64,000 nt of DNA from Pseudomonadota bacterium. GTDB taxonomy: Bacteria; Pseudomonadota; Alphaproteobacteria; Rhizobiales; Xanthobacteraceae. The translations under genes were made by a program, and so were the position numbers. The notes under the pieces are model-generated. The model saw only the letters and a program-made list of their open reading frames with translations. It did no database searches and was not told where the DNA came from. This document shows positions 34,629 through 43,690 of the stretch, piece by piece (the stretch's first letter is position 1; the number at the start of each line of letters is the position of its first letter). The stretch is taken from assembly GCA_023422775.1 (NCBI GenBank), contig JAFAGM010000069.1, forward strand, positions 1-64,000, in the 5' to 3' direction.

Positions 34629-35018
34629 CATTGCGGTCCGACGCCCCTGGAGCTTCGCGCAGCCTGGATCGGATTGCGAAGTAGCCGCCGATGCGTTCGG
34701 CGGTCCACGCCGGTGGAAGTTCCTTGGCCGAATGCCAAAATGGCAGATGACGGTGTCGATGCTTTCGCCCGGCCTTCGCAGCCTTCGTCCATGCTGCGCC
34801 AGCCAGGCCTGTATCCTTGCGATCGAAGTCCGGCCGAGCCCGGCTATCTCCGAAAGCTCGCGCCTCGTGTGCAGCGAGACGATCTCGGGGAGAAACAGGA
34901 TGCGATCGGAAGCGCGCCGGACGACGAACGACGCGTATGGCGCATTCGTCACCAGCTGAATGATCCTGTCCGGCAGATGGGTGCCGGACGTGACGGCAGT
35001 GTTCTTTGCTCTCATCAT
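34563..35018 (-). CDS. Small protein with RNA polymerase alpha-CTD-like motif
   Basis: A 151-residue frame with one compact region of protein-like sequence: residues about 17-75, including ASFVVRRASDRILFLPEIVS followed by TRRELSEIAGLGRTSIARIQ and AWLAQHGRRLR. The second part has the pattern of the RNA polymerase alpha C-terminal domain or a helix-hairpin-helix (hydrophobic-EL-x-x-I-x-x-LG-x-x-S/T-hydrophobic-x-x-I). The last 60 residues are low in structure and partly antisense to the aldo/keto reductase 3' end. ATG 35018 is a guess; ATG 35015 and TTG 35096 are alternatives. Function unknown; possibly a DNA-binding regulator of the adjacent TonB receptor gene. Confidence 0.5.
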   Translation of the reverse strand: MMRAKNTAVTSGTHLPDRIIQLVTNAPYASFVVRRASDRILFLPEIVSLHTRRELSEIAGLGRTSIARIQAWLAQHGRRLRRPGESIDTVICHFGIRPRNFHRRGPPNASAATSQSDPGCAKLQGRRTAMSSRLAGERLPQHRQPVERGLR

Positions 35019-35324
35019 GTAAAGCAGCTTGATCAGAAACCTTAGGTTGAGACAATCGCGCCGAGCATTTTTGAATCGTTTCCAGGTTGCCCGCAATGAA
35101 AAACTGAAGTCACTGCGTCAAATAATCACCATGCCGCTTTAGAATTAGAATAATTTGAGATTTGGAATTTGAAGATCGATGAGTGTCGCTGCTCAATCGA
35201 CGTATCGTTGCGCAGTTGTCACAGATGCAATCCTTCGCGCGCATGCACCATCCGCTTAGATGACTTCTACTCGCCCATTCCATCTCGGAAGTTAGAACGA
35301 CTTCGTGGGGGTTGAGGTGGAAGT
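35019..35324. other. Divergent intergenic region before the TonB receptor
   Basis: This 306-base, AT-richer gap holds no gene. It contains TTTAGAA (35138-35144), which matches one half of the ICE/Irr box as I recall it (TTTAGAA-N-TTCTAAA), but the second half is not there. No Fur box is clear. The receptor gene has GAGGTGGAAGT before its ATG. Confidence 0.35.
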
Positions 35325-37694
35325 ATGATTTCTGGGACTGTGAATGTTGTGCGCGCTGTTTCGTTGAGCGCGGTGAGCTATCTTGCTTTGTCTTTGGGCC
35401 TTGCGAGCGGTGAGAGGGCATTCGCGCAGTCGAATCTGCCGCCCGTCACTGTGGACGCGCCAAGCCAGCAACGTGCACGCCCGGCGCCGCAGAGATCGCA
35501 AACCTCCTCATCACGCACACAGCGACGTGCCGCTGCGCCGGCGCCTCGCCGCGTGGAGCCGGTTCCGTATGTGACGCCGTCCACCGGCACGCTCGGTGCG
35601 CCTCCGGCTCCGTATGCCGGCGGACAGGTTGCAACGGGCGGAAGCCTGGGACTTCTGGGCAATCGCAGCGTGATGGATACGCCGTTCAACCAGACCAATT
35701 ACACGGCGCAACTGATCGCGAACCAGCAGGCGCGCACCATTCGCGATGTCCTAGCGAATGACCCGTCCGTCAGGGTGGTGCAGGCGGCGGGCGGCGGCGC
35801 CGATACTTTGTTCATTCGCGGTTTTTATTACGACAGCGGTGATTTCGGGCTGAATGGTCTCTACGGGATAGCGCCGTACTATTCCATTGGCGCCAATTTC
35901 ATCGAGCGGGTCGAGGTTCTCAAAGGCCCCAGCGCGGTGCTCAATGGCATGACGACGGGCGGTACCGGTGTTTCGAGCGGCGGCGCCGTCGGCGGCAGCA
36001 TCAATCTCATTACCAAGCATGCCCCTGACGTCGACATTACGCAGTTCACTTCGACCTACGTCTCAAAGTCGCAGTTCGGCGGGCAAATGGACGTCAGCAG
36101 ACGCTATGGCGAGCACAAGGAGTGGGGCGTTCGGCTGAACAGCACCTATTCGAACGGCAATACTCCGTGGAATCGTCAGACCGACGAGTTCGGCAACGTT
36201 CATCTCGGCCTCGATTATCGCGGCGAGAACGCGCGGATGGAAGTCGATGTCGGCTACCAGGCAGATAATCTGAATCCGCCCATGCGCTTCTTCAACATTC
36301 CCGCGACGACAACGTTCATCCCCGCGCCGCCGAAAGCCGGATTCAACTTCCAGGTTCCGTGGGCCTACTATGCGCCGACCGACTTCTTCTCGACCGTTAG
36401 AGGCGAGGTCGACGTCAACGACTGGGTGACCGCATATGCGGCGTTTGGTTACCACGACAGCAACATCAACTATGCCTATCCCTCGCCGAACATCTCCAAT
36501 ACGGCGCCCGGCGCCTTGACGTCTCCACCCGGAGCGTTCCAGTTGGGCGGACTCTGGTCACGGCCGTTTACCGGCAAGGAGACGTTCGAGACGCTCGCGG
36601 GCGAGGTTGGTATCCGTGCCAACGTGGACACAGGCCCTGTCAATCATGCGTTGAGCGTCAACTACTCGATCAACGACCGAACCTACAATCAGACGGTCCG
36701 GACACGATCGAGTAATGCAGTCTCCGACATTATTTTCTGGAACCTCTACAGCGAGCCCACCAATATCCCGAAGCCCAGTTTCACAACATTGTCTGCCAGC
36801 CAGATTTCCCATGTAAATCTGTCGAGCGTCGGCGTGGCCGACACCATGTCCGTGCTGAACAAGCGCATTCAATTCACGGTTGGCGTCCGCAATCAAACGG
36901 CAGGAAGCGAGGTCGAAAATCTGCTGACGCCGGCCTCGAGCAGGCCGTTCAAGGATACATCCATCTGGACCCCGGCCTACGCCCTTGTCGTCAAACCGGT
37001 CGAGAACATCTCGCTCTACGCAAACTATATCGAAGGACTCCAGACGCCTGTCGTCGTCTCCGGTAATTTCTCCAACGTGGGAACGGTATTCCCGCCCAGC
37101 AAGACCACTCAGGCAGAGACCGGCGTGAAGATCGATACGGGACGTTTCACCACGACGCTGAGCCTGTTCGAGATTGAGCAGCAAAGCGTCATCACGGTGC
37201 CGGGATTTCCCCAGCCTTCCCAACAACTCAACGGCAAGCAGCGCAACCGCGGTGCGGAAATCAACGTATTCGGCGAGATCACGCCAGCAATCCGGTTGCT
37301 CGGCGGTGTGGCGTTAATCGACGGCAAGCAGGTCATGACGGCCAACAACGGTGCTACCGACGGCAGGACGGCGGTAGGCGTTCCCGCAATCACTGCCAGC
37401 ATCGGAGCGGAGTGGGATACGCCGTTCGTGCCTGACATGACGGTCTGGGGCAGGGTGATTCATACCGGCTCGCAGTATGTCAACATCACCAATACGCTCT
37501 CGCTGCCGGCATGGACGCGGTTCGACCTGGGAGCTCGGTATACGCTCAAGTCGCCCTGGAACGGCAAGCCGATCGTGATTCGCGCGAGCGTCGAGAATGT
37601 CTTCAACGAGGCGTACTGGGCATCGGCTTACAGCGGCGTCATTACGCTCGCAGCGCCGCGCACCTATCTGCTGTCGACGACGTTCAACTTCTGA
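35325..37694 (+). CDS. TonB-dependent siderophore-type receptor
   Basis: A 789-residue outer-membrane receptor. Signal peptide about residues 1-34 (ending RAFAQ), a Pro/Arg/Gln-rich linker (about 40-95) and a plug domain (about 115-235: QARTIRDVLANDPSVRVVQA, DTLFIRGFYYDSGDF, FIERVEVLKGPSAVLNG). The 22-strand barrel follows and ends in YLLSTTFNF with the required aromatic last residue. The plug pattern places it among ferri-siderophore receptors. No FecIR, ExbB or ABC transporter gene is beside it, so energising and inner-membrane uptake must come from elsewhere. Substrate unknown. ATG 35325 is well supported. Confidence 0.93.
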   Translation: MISGTVNVVRAVSLSAVSYLALSLGLASGERAFAQSNLPPVTVDAPSQQRARPAPQRSQTSSSRTQRRAAAPAPRRVEPVPYVTPSTGTLGAPPAPYAGGQVATGGSLGLLGNRSVMDTPFNQTNYTAQLIANQQARTIRDVLANDPSVRVVQAAGGGADTLFIRGFYYDSGDFGLNGLYGIAPYYSIGANFIERVEVLKGPSAVLNGMTTGGTGVSSGGAVGGSINLITKHAPDVDITQFTSTYVSKSQFGGQMDVSRRYGEHKEWGVRLNSTYSNGNTPWNRQTDEFGNVHLGLDYRGENARMEVDVGYQADNLNPPMRFFNIPATTTFIPAPPKAGFNFQVPWAYYAPTDFFSTVRGEVDVNDWVTAYAAFGYHDSNINYAYPSPNISNTAPGALTSPPGAFQLGGLWSRPFTGKETFETLAGEVGIRANVDTGPVNHALSVNYSINDRTYNQTVRTRSSNAVSDIIFWNLYSEPTNIPKPSFTTLSASQISHVNLSSVGVADTMSVLNKRIQFTVGVRNQTAGSEVENLLTPASSRPFKDTSIWTPAYALVVKPVENISLYANYIEGLQTPVVVSGNFSNVGTVFPPSKTTQAETGVKIDTGRFTTTLSLFEIEQQSVITVPGFPQPSQQLNGKQRNRGAEINVFGEITPAIRLLGGVALIDGKQVMTANNGATDGRTAVGVPAITASIGAEWDTPFVPDMTVWGRVIHTGSQYVNITNTLSLPAWTRFDLGARYTLKSPWNGKPIVIRASVENVFNEAYWASAYSGVITLAAPRTYLLSTTFNF

Positions 37695-37709
37695 GGGGAG
37701 GGCTGCGGA

Positions 37710-37727
37710 GCCGCGCTTGGGCGCGGC
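37710..37727. terminator. Hairpin between convergent genes
   Basis: GCCGCGC (37710-37716) pairs perfectly with GCGCGGC (37721-37727) over TTGG. It lies between the convergent TonB receptor and quinone reductase genes and could end both transcripts, though no T-run is present. Confidence 0.4.
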
Positions 37728-37749
37728 ACCGCGTCCGGGACGCGCGTGG

Positions 37750-38718
37750 CTACAGCGCCACCACGATCTTGCCGAGGTGCTTGTTGGCCTCCATGTGCTC
37801 GAACGCCTTTCCGATTTCGGCGAACGGATAGACCTTGTCGATCGGCAATTGCAGCTTTCGCGATTCCACGGCGCTCCAGATGTCCTTGCGGACTTCGTCG
37901 AATATCTCGCGGACTTCCTCGATGGTGCGGGTACGGAAGGTGACGCCGATATAGTTGATGCGGCGCGCGGCGTGCAGGTCGAAATTGAAATCGGCGTGGG
38001 TGCCGCCAAGCCGGCCGACATTGACGATGCGGCCCTTGACCCTGGTGGCCTTCAGGTTCTGGTTCGCAACCGGGCCCGAGATCTGGTCGACGATCAGGTC
38101 GACGCCTTCGCCGCCGGTGGCCTGCAGCACCTGATCGACCCAGCCGGGATCCCTGGAATCCACCGCGAGGTCGGCGCCGAATTCCTTGAGGCGGCCGCGG
38201 CGCATCGCGTCCGTCGACGAGCCGATCACGAGCTTGGCGCCCTTGAATTTGGCGATCTGCATCGCCATCAGGCCGACGCCGGAACTCGCGCCCTGGATCA
38301 GCACGGTCTGGCCGGCCTGCAGCGCGCCGTTGGTCACGACGGCGTTGTGCATGGTGGCGAGTGCGACGGGGAGGGTAGCGGCCTCCTCGAAATTCATGTT
38401 CGAGGGCGCACGGAACAGCCGGCCGTGGTCGGCGAGCGTGTACTCGGCGAACGCGGAACCACCGGAGCCCATGATCTTGTCGCCGACCTTGACGCCTTTG
38501 GCGTCGGGACCAAGCTCGGCGACTTCACCCGCCCATTCCATGCCGAGCACGGTGCCGACGCCCCCCGCGCTGCCATGTACATGGCCCTTGGTCATGCCGA
38601 GGTCGGCCCGGTTGAGGCCGCAGGCATGGACCTTGACCAGCACCTGCGTGCCTTTTGGCGAGGGCTTTGCGACGTCGGTGATTTCAGCGCCGTTGGCGCC
38701 GTAGACATAGGCTTTCAT
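37750..38718 (-). CDS. Zinc-free quinone oxidoreductase (MDR family)
   Basis: A 322-residue NADPH:quinone reductase-like enzyme of the medium-chain dehydrogenase superfamily. The N-terminal GroES-like domain contains VLVKVHACGLNRADLG, and the Rossmann motif is QGASSGVGLMAMQIAKFKGA (about residues 142-161). The zinc ligands of alcohol dehydrogenases are absent, as in quinone reductases. The C-terminus PFAEIGKAFEHMEANKHLGK is family-typical. It lies 74 bases after the nitronate monooxygenase-like gene on the same strand; the two may form a small operon. Confidence 0.92.
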   Translation of the reverse strand: MKAYVYGANGAEITDVAKPSPKGTQVLVKVHACGLNRADLGMTKGHVHGSAGGVGTVLGMEWAGEVAELGPDAKGVKVGDKIMGSGGSAFAEYTLADHGRLFRAPSNMNFEEAATLPVALATMHNAVVTNGALQAGQTVLIQGASSGVGLMAMQIAKFKGAKLVIGSSTDAMRRGRLKEFGADLAVDSRDPGWVDQVLQATGGEGVDLIVDQISGPVANQNLKATRVKGRIVNVGRLGGTHADFNFDLHAARRINYIGVTFRTRTIEEVREIFDEVRKDIWSAVESRKLQLPIDKVYPFAEIGKAFEHMEANKHLGKIVVAL

Positions 38719-38792
38719 GGGCTGTTCTCTTTATCTTGTGGCGCAGGCCGTCCCGTTCGGCGGCCTGTCCGTTCGCGGGCATCTCGCCCCGT

Positions 38793-39785
38793 CTATTCAG
38801 CGGCCTGGCGTTGCGCGCCCGACATCATGGCTTCGAGCCGGCTCTGGATGATGGCTTCCGCCTCGCGCATGATCCGCGACACCAGTTCGGCGCAGGTCGG
38901 GATGTCGTTGATGAGGCCCTGGACCTGGCCGGCCGACCAGATGCCCTCGTCGGCATCGCCGGTGGCGTAGACCATCTTGCCGCGCGCGCCGGCAACGAGT
39001 TCGCGCACGTCCTCGAACTTCGCGCCTTCCTTCTCCATCTGCACGACCTTGGTCGAGATCGCGTTCTTCGCGACGCGCGAGGTGTTGCGCATGGTGCGGA
39101 AGATCAGTTCGGTTTCGCGCTCGTCATTGGCGACGATGCGTTCCTTGACGAGCTGATGGATCGGGCTCTCTTTGGTGCACATGAAGCGCGTGCCCATGTT
39201 GATGCCCTCGGCGCCGAGCGCGAGCGCGGCAACGAGGCCGCGACCGTCGCCGAAGCCGCCCGAGGCGATCATGGGGATCTTGACCTTGTCGGCGGCGGCC
39301 GGGATCAGGATCAGGCCGGGCGTGTCGTCCTCGCCGGGATGGCCGGCGCATTCGAAGCCGTCGATCGAGATCGCATCGACCCCCATCCGCTCCGCCGACA
39401 GCGCGTGACGGACGCTGGTGCATTTGTGGATGATCTTGATGCCGTGCTTCTTGAATTCGGTGACGTGTTCCTGCGGCTTGTTCCCCGCGGTTTCCACGAT
39501 CTTGATGCCGGCCTCGATGATGGCCTGGCGGTATTCCGCGTAAGGCGGCGGCTTGATTGCGGGGAGAATGGTCAGGTTGACGCCGAACGGCTTGTCGGTC
39601 ATGTCGCGGCAGCGCGCGATTTCCCTGGTAAGGTCCTCCGGCGTCGGCTGCGTCAGCGCGGTGATCAGGCCGAGCGCGCCGGCATTGGCGACGGCCGCGA
39701 CGAGTTCGGCGCGTCCGACCCATTGCATCCCACCCTGGACGATCGGGTGCTCAACGCCAACGAGTTCGGTGAATCGCGTCTTCAT
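38793..39785 (-). CDS. Nitronate monooxygenase-family flavoprotein
   Basis: A 330-residue FMN-dependent (beta/alpha)8 barrel enzyme. Conserved pieces: the N-terminal VEHPIVQGGMQWVGRAEL, the GLITALTQ segment, HKCTSVRHA, the likely catalytic histidine in GFECAGHPGEDD (about residue 150), and the FMN phosphate loop IASGGFGDGRGL then GINMGTRF. The family includes true nitronate monooxygenases and related enoyl-type reductases; the substrate here is unproven. ATG 39785 gives the expected MKTRFTELVG start. Longer upstream frames are not conserved. Confidence 0.92.
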   Translation of the reverse strand: MKTRFTELVGVEHPIVQGGMQWVGRAELVAAVANAGALGLITALTQPTPEDLTREIARCRDMTDKPFGVNLTILPAIKPPPYAEYRQAIIEAGIKIVETAGNKPQEHVTEFKKHGIKIIHKCTSVRHALSAERMGVDAISIDGFECAGHPGEDDTPGLILIPAAADKVKIPMIASGGFGDGRGLVAALALGAEGINMGTRFMCTKESPIHQLVKERIVANDERETELIFRTMRNTSRVAKNAISTKVVQMEKEGAKFEDVRELVAGARGKMVYATGDADEGIWSAGQVQGLINDIPTCAELVSRIMREAEAIIQSRLEAMMSGAQRQAAE

Positions 39786-40106
39786 GTCTGCCCTCTGTTT
39801 CCTCGGCGGGGAACGTCCGCCACGTCTTTTGTGAGATTTCGAGCGGCAGGATGCCGTCACCCCCTGCAAAAGTCTACCGGGCAGGGTAGGGATTAGGGCA
39901 ACGCCATCATGCAAAAGCAGGGCGTTGTTTCCGCGAGGCGGATAATTCCGCGACGGGTGCAGCGCGCAGGGCACGATGACGCTTTCGATTCCGAAGCACA
40001 CATGCGCGCACTGACGCTGTCGCACTTCACGGTAAACTGAGACGCGCCGCGAACGTGGTTGTGCTAATTTATAAAAACAAGTTCTGCGTATGTGCGGTCC
40101 AGGCGA
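39786..40106. other. Divergent intergenic gap, no gene seen
   Basis: This 321-base region between the monooxygenase-like and SGNH genes has no credible coding frame and no strong hairpin or repeat that I recognise. Promoters for both genes must lie here, but I cannot place them. Confidence 0.45.
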
Positions 40107-41660
40107 ATGCCCGAGGATCCAGACAGGAAGTTCCCCCTCGCCGGGCGTGGTCGGCTGATTGCACTGGCCGTCGCGGTAGGATTGATGCTGGGCATGGCGG
40201 GACCGACTTCCGCGCAGTTTTTCAATTTCGGCGGATATCAGCAGCAGCGGCCACAGCCGCAGCGCGGCGGCGGCTGGTTTGGCAACGAACGACGTGGTGG
40301 CGGCTGGTTCGGTAACGAGCAGCGCGGTGGTGGCTGGTTTGGCGGCGATCCGTTTTACCAGCAGCCATATGCGCCGCCACCCCGGCATAGCCGGCAAGCA
40401 GCGCCAGTGCGCGAGGATTATTCAAGGGCGCCGCCGGCCGAGAAGCGCAACACCGTACCCGAGCGGCACATCCTCGTGCTCGGTGACTCCATGGCGGACT
40501 GGCTCGCCTACGGGCTCGAGGGCGTTTATGCCGATCAGCCCGAGATGGGCGTGATCCGCAAACACAAGACAGGCTCCGGCCTGATCAGATATCAGCCGAA
40601 GGGCAGTCCGGCCGATTGGGCCGCCGCCGCCAAGGGCATCCTCGCGGGCGAAAAAGCGGACGCCATTGTCGTCATGCTGGGACTCGACGACCGCGTCGCG
40701 ATTCGCGAGCCCGCATCCGAAAAAACGGACAACCCGGCGGAGAAGAAGGACGCCAAGGCGAAACCCGATGGCAAGGCTTCACCCGATGGCAAGGCTTCGG
40801 ACGAAAAGACCGCGGCGAAGCCGGATGGCGCAGCCAGGCAGGTGGATTCCGAACTGGCGCCAGAGGATGCCGCCGACCGGCCGGGTGCAGGTCAGGAGAA
40901 GAGCGAAGGCTCGCCGAGTGGCCTCCGCGAGTTCCGAGAGAAACGCTGGGGCGACCTTTACCGGGAAAAGATCGACGAGATGATCGGCGTGCTCAAGTCC
41001 AGGGGCGTGCCGTTGCTGTGGGTGGGGTTGCCGGCGGTACGCGGCGCCAAGGCGACCTCGGATACGGCGTTTCTGAATGGACTCTATCGCGAAGCCGCCG
41101 GCAGGGCCGGCATCACCTATGTCGATGTCTGGGATGGATTCGTCGATGAAGGCGGGCGCTTCATGCAGCAGGGCCCCGATTTCGAAGGACAGATCCGAAA
41201 ATTGCGTTCCTCCGACGGTGTGTACTTCACCAGGGCCGGCGCACTCAAACTCGCACATTATGCCGAGCGGGAAATCAACCGGCTGCTGGCCGCGCGTTCC
41301 GGGCCGATTGTGCTGCCTACCGAGCCGGCGATCCCCGACGCCAGTGTGCAACCGGATCAGCCGGCGCCGCGGCCGCTGGCCGGGCCGATCGTTCCGCTGG
41401 TGGGCGCTACCGTCGGCACGGATAAGTTGCTCGGCGCTCCCGGCGCGCGGACGGTGACGATCGATGCGCAAGCCGCGCGGCTGCTGATCAAGGGTGAGGC
41501 TCTGCCTGCACCCGCCGGTCGCGCCGACGATTTCGCCTGGCCGCGACGCGAAATCGTACACGAGGCCGTCAAGGGTGGGACGCCGGTGGCGTCGACAACG
41601 CTCGATGCCAACGCACGCGCGCAGGCGGCATCGCCAAAGCCGAAAAAGTTTCGCCAGTAG
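40107..41660 (+). CDS. SGNH-hydrolase-like DUF459 periplasmic protein with repeats
   Basis: A 517-residue exported protein. A membrane segment or signal lies at residues about 17-35 (LIALAVAVGLMLGMAGPTSAQ). Next come three tandem Gly/Trp repeats (RGGGWFGNE, about 54-83). The SGNH core has the nucleophile motif HILVLGDSMADWL (about residue 130) and the late catalytic block SDGVYFTRAGALKLAHYAE. A Lys/Asp/Ala-rich insertion (KPDGKASPDGKAS, about 215-260) splits the domain. DUF459 members are related to acyl esterases acting on polysaccharides. ATG 40107 has a nearby AGG; GTG 40092 is an alternative. Substrate unknown. Confidence 0.85.
   Translation: MPEDPDRKFPLAGRGRLIALAVAVGLMLGMAGPTSAQFFNFGGYQQQRPQPQRGGGWFGNERRGGGWFGNEQRGGGWFGGDPFYQQPYAPPPRHSRQAAPVREDYSRAPPAEKRNTVPERHILVLGDSMADWLAYGLEGVYADQPEMGVIRKHKTGSGLIRYQPKGSPADWAAAAKGILAGEKADAIVVMLGLDDRVAIREPASEKTDNPAEKKDAKAKPDGKASPDGKASDEKTAAKPDGAARQVDSELAPEDAADRPGAGQEKSEGSPSGLREFREKRWGDLYREKIDEMIGVLKSRGVPLLWVGLPAVRGAKATSDTAFLNGLYREAAGRAGITYVDVWDGFVDEGGRFMQQGPDFEGQIRKLRSSDGVYFTRAGALKLAHYAEREINRLLAARSGPIVLPTEPAIPDASVQPDQPAPRPLAGPIVPLVGATVGTDKLLGAPGARTVTIDAQAARLLIKGEALPAPAGRADDFAWPRREIVHEAVKGGTPVASTTLDANARAQAASPKPKKFRQ
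40263..40352 (+). repeat. Three 30-bp in-frame tandem repeats
   Basis: Units at 40263-40292, 40293-40322 and 40323-40352 encode RGGGWFGNER, RGGGWFGNEQ and RGGGWFGGDP. They lie just after the signal region of the SGNH gene. The copies differ at third positions, so they are not a recent expansion. Confidence 0.8.
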
Positions 41661-41916
41661 AGCGAGCTGACGATCGGTGTTGATGTTCTCCTGAAACGGC
41701 AGGAATCGTTCGCGCAGCTACGGTTCCGCGGCGAATTCCGGTCGACAATGTCTGCCAACGTGTGGAACCAGGTAGGTCTTCAACTGCCGGCTGTGGCTCA
41801 ATGACAACACTGACATGAAATCGCGTGAATAAAGCCGCAATGGTTCTCACTTGACTTCGTTCCGCCCCGATTGGATCGCGACCCTTGCGTGTCGGATTCG
41901 GTAAGCGGGGGACGAA

Positions 41917-42540
41917 ATGTTTTCCAGCAGCTCTGCCAGAAGTTCGCAACGCGATATCAAGGCTGGTCTCGTCGGCTTTCGCGCGGCCTTTGGTCCGGGC
42001 TTCGGTAGTTCGGGCTCCAGTCCCCGGCGCGTCGCGCAACGGCTTGCCGTCATCCTCGCTGCGGCAACGCTAGCGGGCTGCGTGCAAACCCAGATGGCCG
42101 CCAATAAATCCGAGCTGGTTTCGCCAGCGCGCCAGGCTTCTCCGGCGCACACACATCGGCAATACGATCGAACCGCATCGACCGCGCCGGCAAGGCGCGT
42201 AGCGGTTGCCAGAAAGCATACGCCGTTCGCATCGAAGAAGAAGCCGGCCGCGACGGAAGTGCCGTCGCACGGGATTGCCAGCTACTACTGGCAGGGAACC
42301 AAGACCGCATCTGGCGAGAAGTTCAATACGAACGACTTGACCGCCGCCCATCCGACGTTGCCATTCGGCACCAAGCTGCGCGTCACGAATGTCAGCAGCG
42401 GGCAATCGGTGATGGTGCGCGTCAACGACCGCGGTCCGTTCGTCCGCGGACGGGTCGTCGACGTTTCCTATGCCGCGGCCGAAACGCTGGGAATGGTTGG
42501 AGACGGTATCGCAAAGGTCAAACTTGACGTCGTCGAATAG
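41917..42540 (+). CDS. rlpA: RlpA-family septal/peptidoglycan lipoprotein
   Basis: A 207-residue lipoprotein. The lipobox LAGC puts the lipidated Cys near residue 49 after a long, Ser-rich N-terminal stretch. The double-psi beta-barrel domain follows with HGIASYYWQGTKTASGEKFN (about 110-129), VRVNDRGPFVRGRVVDVSYA (about 166-185) and a C-terminal AETLGM segment. RlpA binds or cleaves denuded glycan strands at the septum in some species. There is no SPOR domain. ATG 41917 follows GGGGGA. A shorter start nearer the lipobox is possible, because the first 30 residues look unusual before a signal peptide. Confidence 0.9.
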   Translation: MFSSSSARSSQRDIKAGLVGFRAAFGPGFGSSGSSPRRVAQRLAVILAAATLAGCVQTQMAANKSELVSPARQASPAHTHRQYDRTASTAPARRVAVARKHTPFASKKKPAATEVPSHGIASYYWQGTKTASGEKFNTNDLTAAHPTLPFGTKLRVTNVSSGQSVMVRVNDRGPFVRGRVVDVSYAAAETLGMVGDGIAKVKLDVVE

Positions 42541-42613
42541 CCGGCACGACCGACATGACCGTGACGGTCGGACGACGGCGTCCGGTCAAGCTTGCTGAGA
42601 GAAAGGAGTTCCC

Positions 42614-43438
42614 ATGAATTCCACAATAGCCCCGAAGGCAATCGAACCCGACGATGTCGTGGTCGCGCGTGCGGATGAACGGCTCGTGCACGCCTACGAC
42701 CAGATCGCGCGCGCCGATGAACAGCTGGCGCGCCTGAATGAACAGCTGGCCAGGCTGGAGCAGGAACCAAAGCACCATCCTTCGGCGGCTGCGGTGGATC
42801 GCCGGCCGTCGCGTGGCGGGCGTGTGCTGCGCGGTATCGTCGGATTGCTGTTGGCCGCATCCGTCTTTGGCCTCGCTTTCGTCTCGCAGTCGTCCTACGG
42901 CGAGGCTGCCAAATCCACCGTCGCCCGGTGGGCACCGCAGTTCATGGCCTTGCCGTCCTGGACGGAGAAATCGGAGGAGGCCGCGCAGCCGGACCAATCG
43001 GTCGTTCAACTGGCGGCCGCGACCCCCACGCTCCCGCAATCGGTCCAGACGGCCGAGCAGGACGCCGCGCCAGCCGCTCCGACTACGGCCGAACTGGCGC
43101 AGATGCTGCAGACGATGGCGCGGGATCTCGCCAACCTCGAGCAGGGGATCGGCCAGCTCAAGGCAAACCAGGAACAAATCGCCCGCGACAACGCCAGGGC
43201 CACCGAGGAACTCAAGGCGAGCCAGGAGCAGATGACGCGCCTGATCGCGAGGCTTTCCGAGCAGAGCAAGCCTGCCGAGCCGAACCTGCGGCTCAGGCCA
43301 TCGGCGACATCTCCGGCGACATCGGCGCTTCCAGCGCGGCCGGCTGCCGCGCCAAGGCCCGTACCGGTGCGTCAATCGCCACAGGCTCGCGCGCGGCCGC
43401 AAGCCCCGATGCAGTTGCAGCCCGACGACGACCAGTAG
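42614..43438 (+). CDS. Membrane-anchored coiled-coil protein, unknown function
   Basis: A 274-residue protein with a short N-terminal coiled coil made of repeated ADEQLARLNEQLARLEQ units (about 20-50), one membrane segment (about 71-90, LRGIVGLLLAASVFGLAFV), and a second coiled coil (about 155-220, with LEQGIGQLKANQEQIARDNA). It ends in a Pro/Arg/Ala-rich tail. I recall closely similar proteins of unknown role in many Bradyrhizobium genomes. ATG 42614 has GAAAGGAG upstream. Its place between rlpA and small envelope genes suggests an envelope job, but nothing in it names one. Confidence 0.85.
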   Translation: MNSTIAPKAIEPDDVVVARADERLVHAYDQIARADEQLARLNEQLARLEQEPKHHPSAAAVDRRPSRGGRVLRGIVGLLLAASVFGLAFVSQSSYGEAAKSTVARWAPQFMALPSWTEKSEEAAQPDQSVVQLAAATPTLPQSVQTAEQDAAPAAPTTAELAQMLQTMARDLANLEQGIGQLKANQEQIARDNARATEELKASQEQMTRLIARLSEQSKPAEPNLRLRPSATSPATSALPARPAAAPRPVPVRQSPQARARPQAPMQLQPDDDQ

Positions 43439-43537
43439 TCGTTTGCGGAACCATCGCGCATTTGGAGACAAGCTGACCAGTGCGGACGCGGCGCGGCTGC
43501 GCGCGCAGAATTGCATCGTCTTCCGACATCCGACCCG

Positions 43538-43675
43538 CCAGAGCATATCGGTTCTGATTGAATCAGAACCGAAGCTCTGGGTTCTTGTCTGACGCGTTTT
43601 CTACCGCAGATAAGTTTACGCAATCTGCGCAAGCTTGATTGCTACGCGAACCGGTTCCCACTTCGCTCGAAAACG
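43538..43675. repeat. Dispersed intergenic repeat, copy 1
   Basis: Starts with the perfect palindrome CGGTTCTGATT-G-AATCAGAACCG (43547-43569) and ends with GAACCGGTTCCCACTTCGCT followed by CGAAAACGCT. A second copy lies at 44066-44163 in the same orientation. I recall this sequence as a frequent Bradyrhizobium/Rhodopseudomonas intergenic repeat. Confidence 0.75.
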
Positions 43676-43690
43676 CTATAAGGTTCGGCG

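Noticed and set aside
35138..35160. Irr/ICE box upstream of the TonB receptor
   Set aside because: Only one half (TTTAGAA) is present; the inverted second half is missing.
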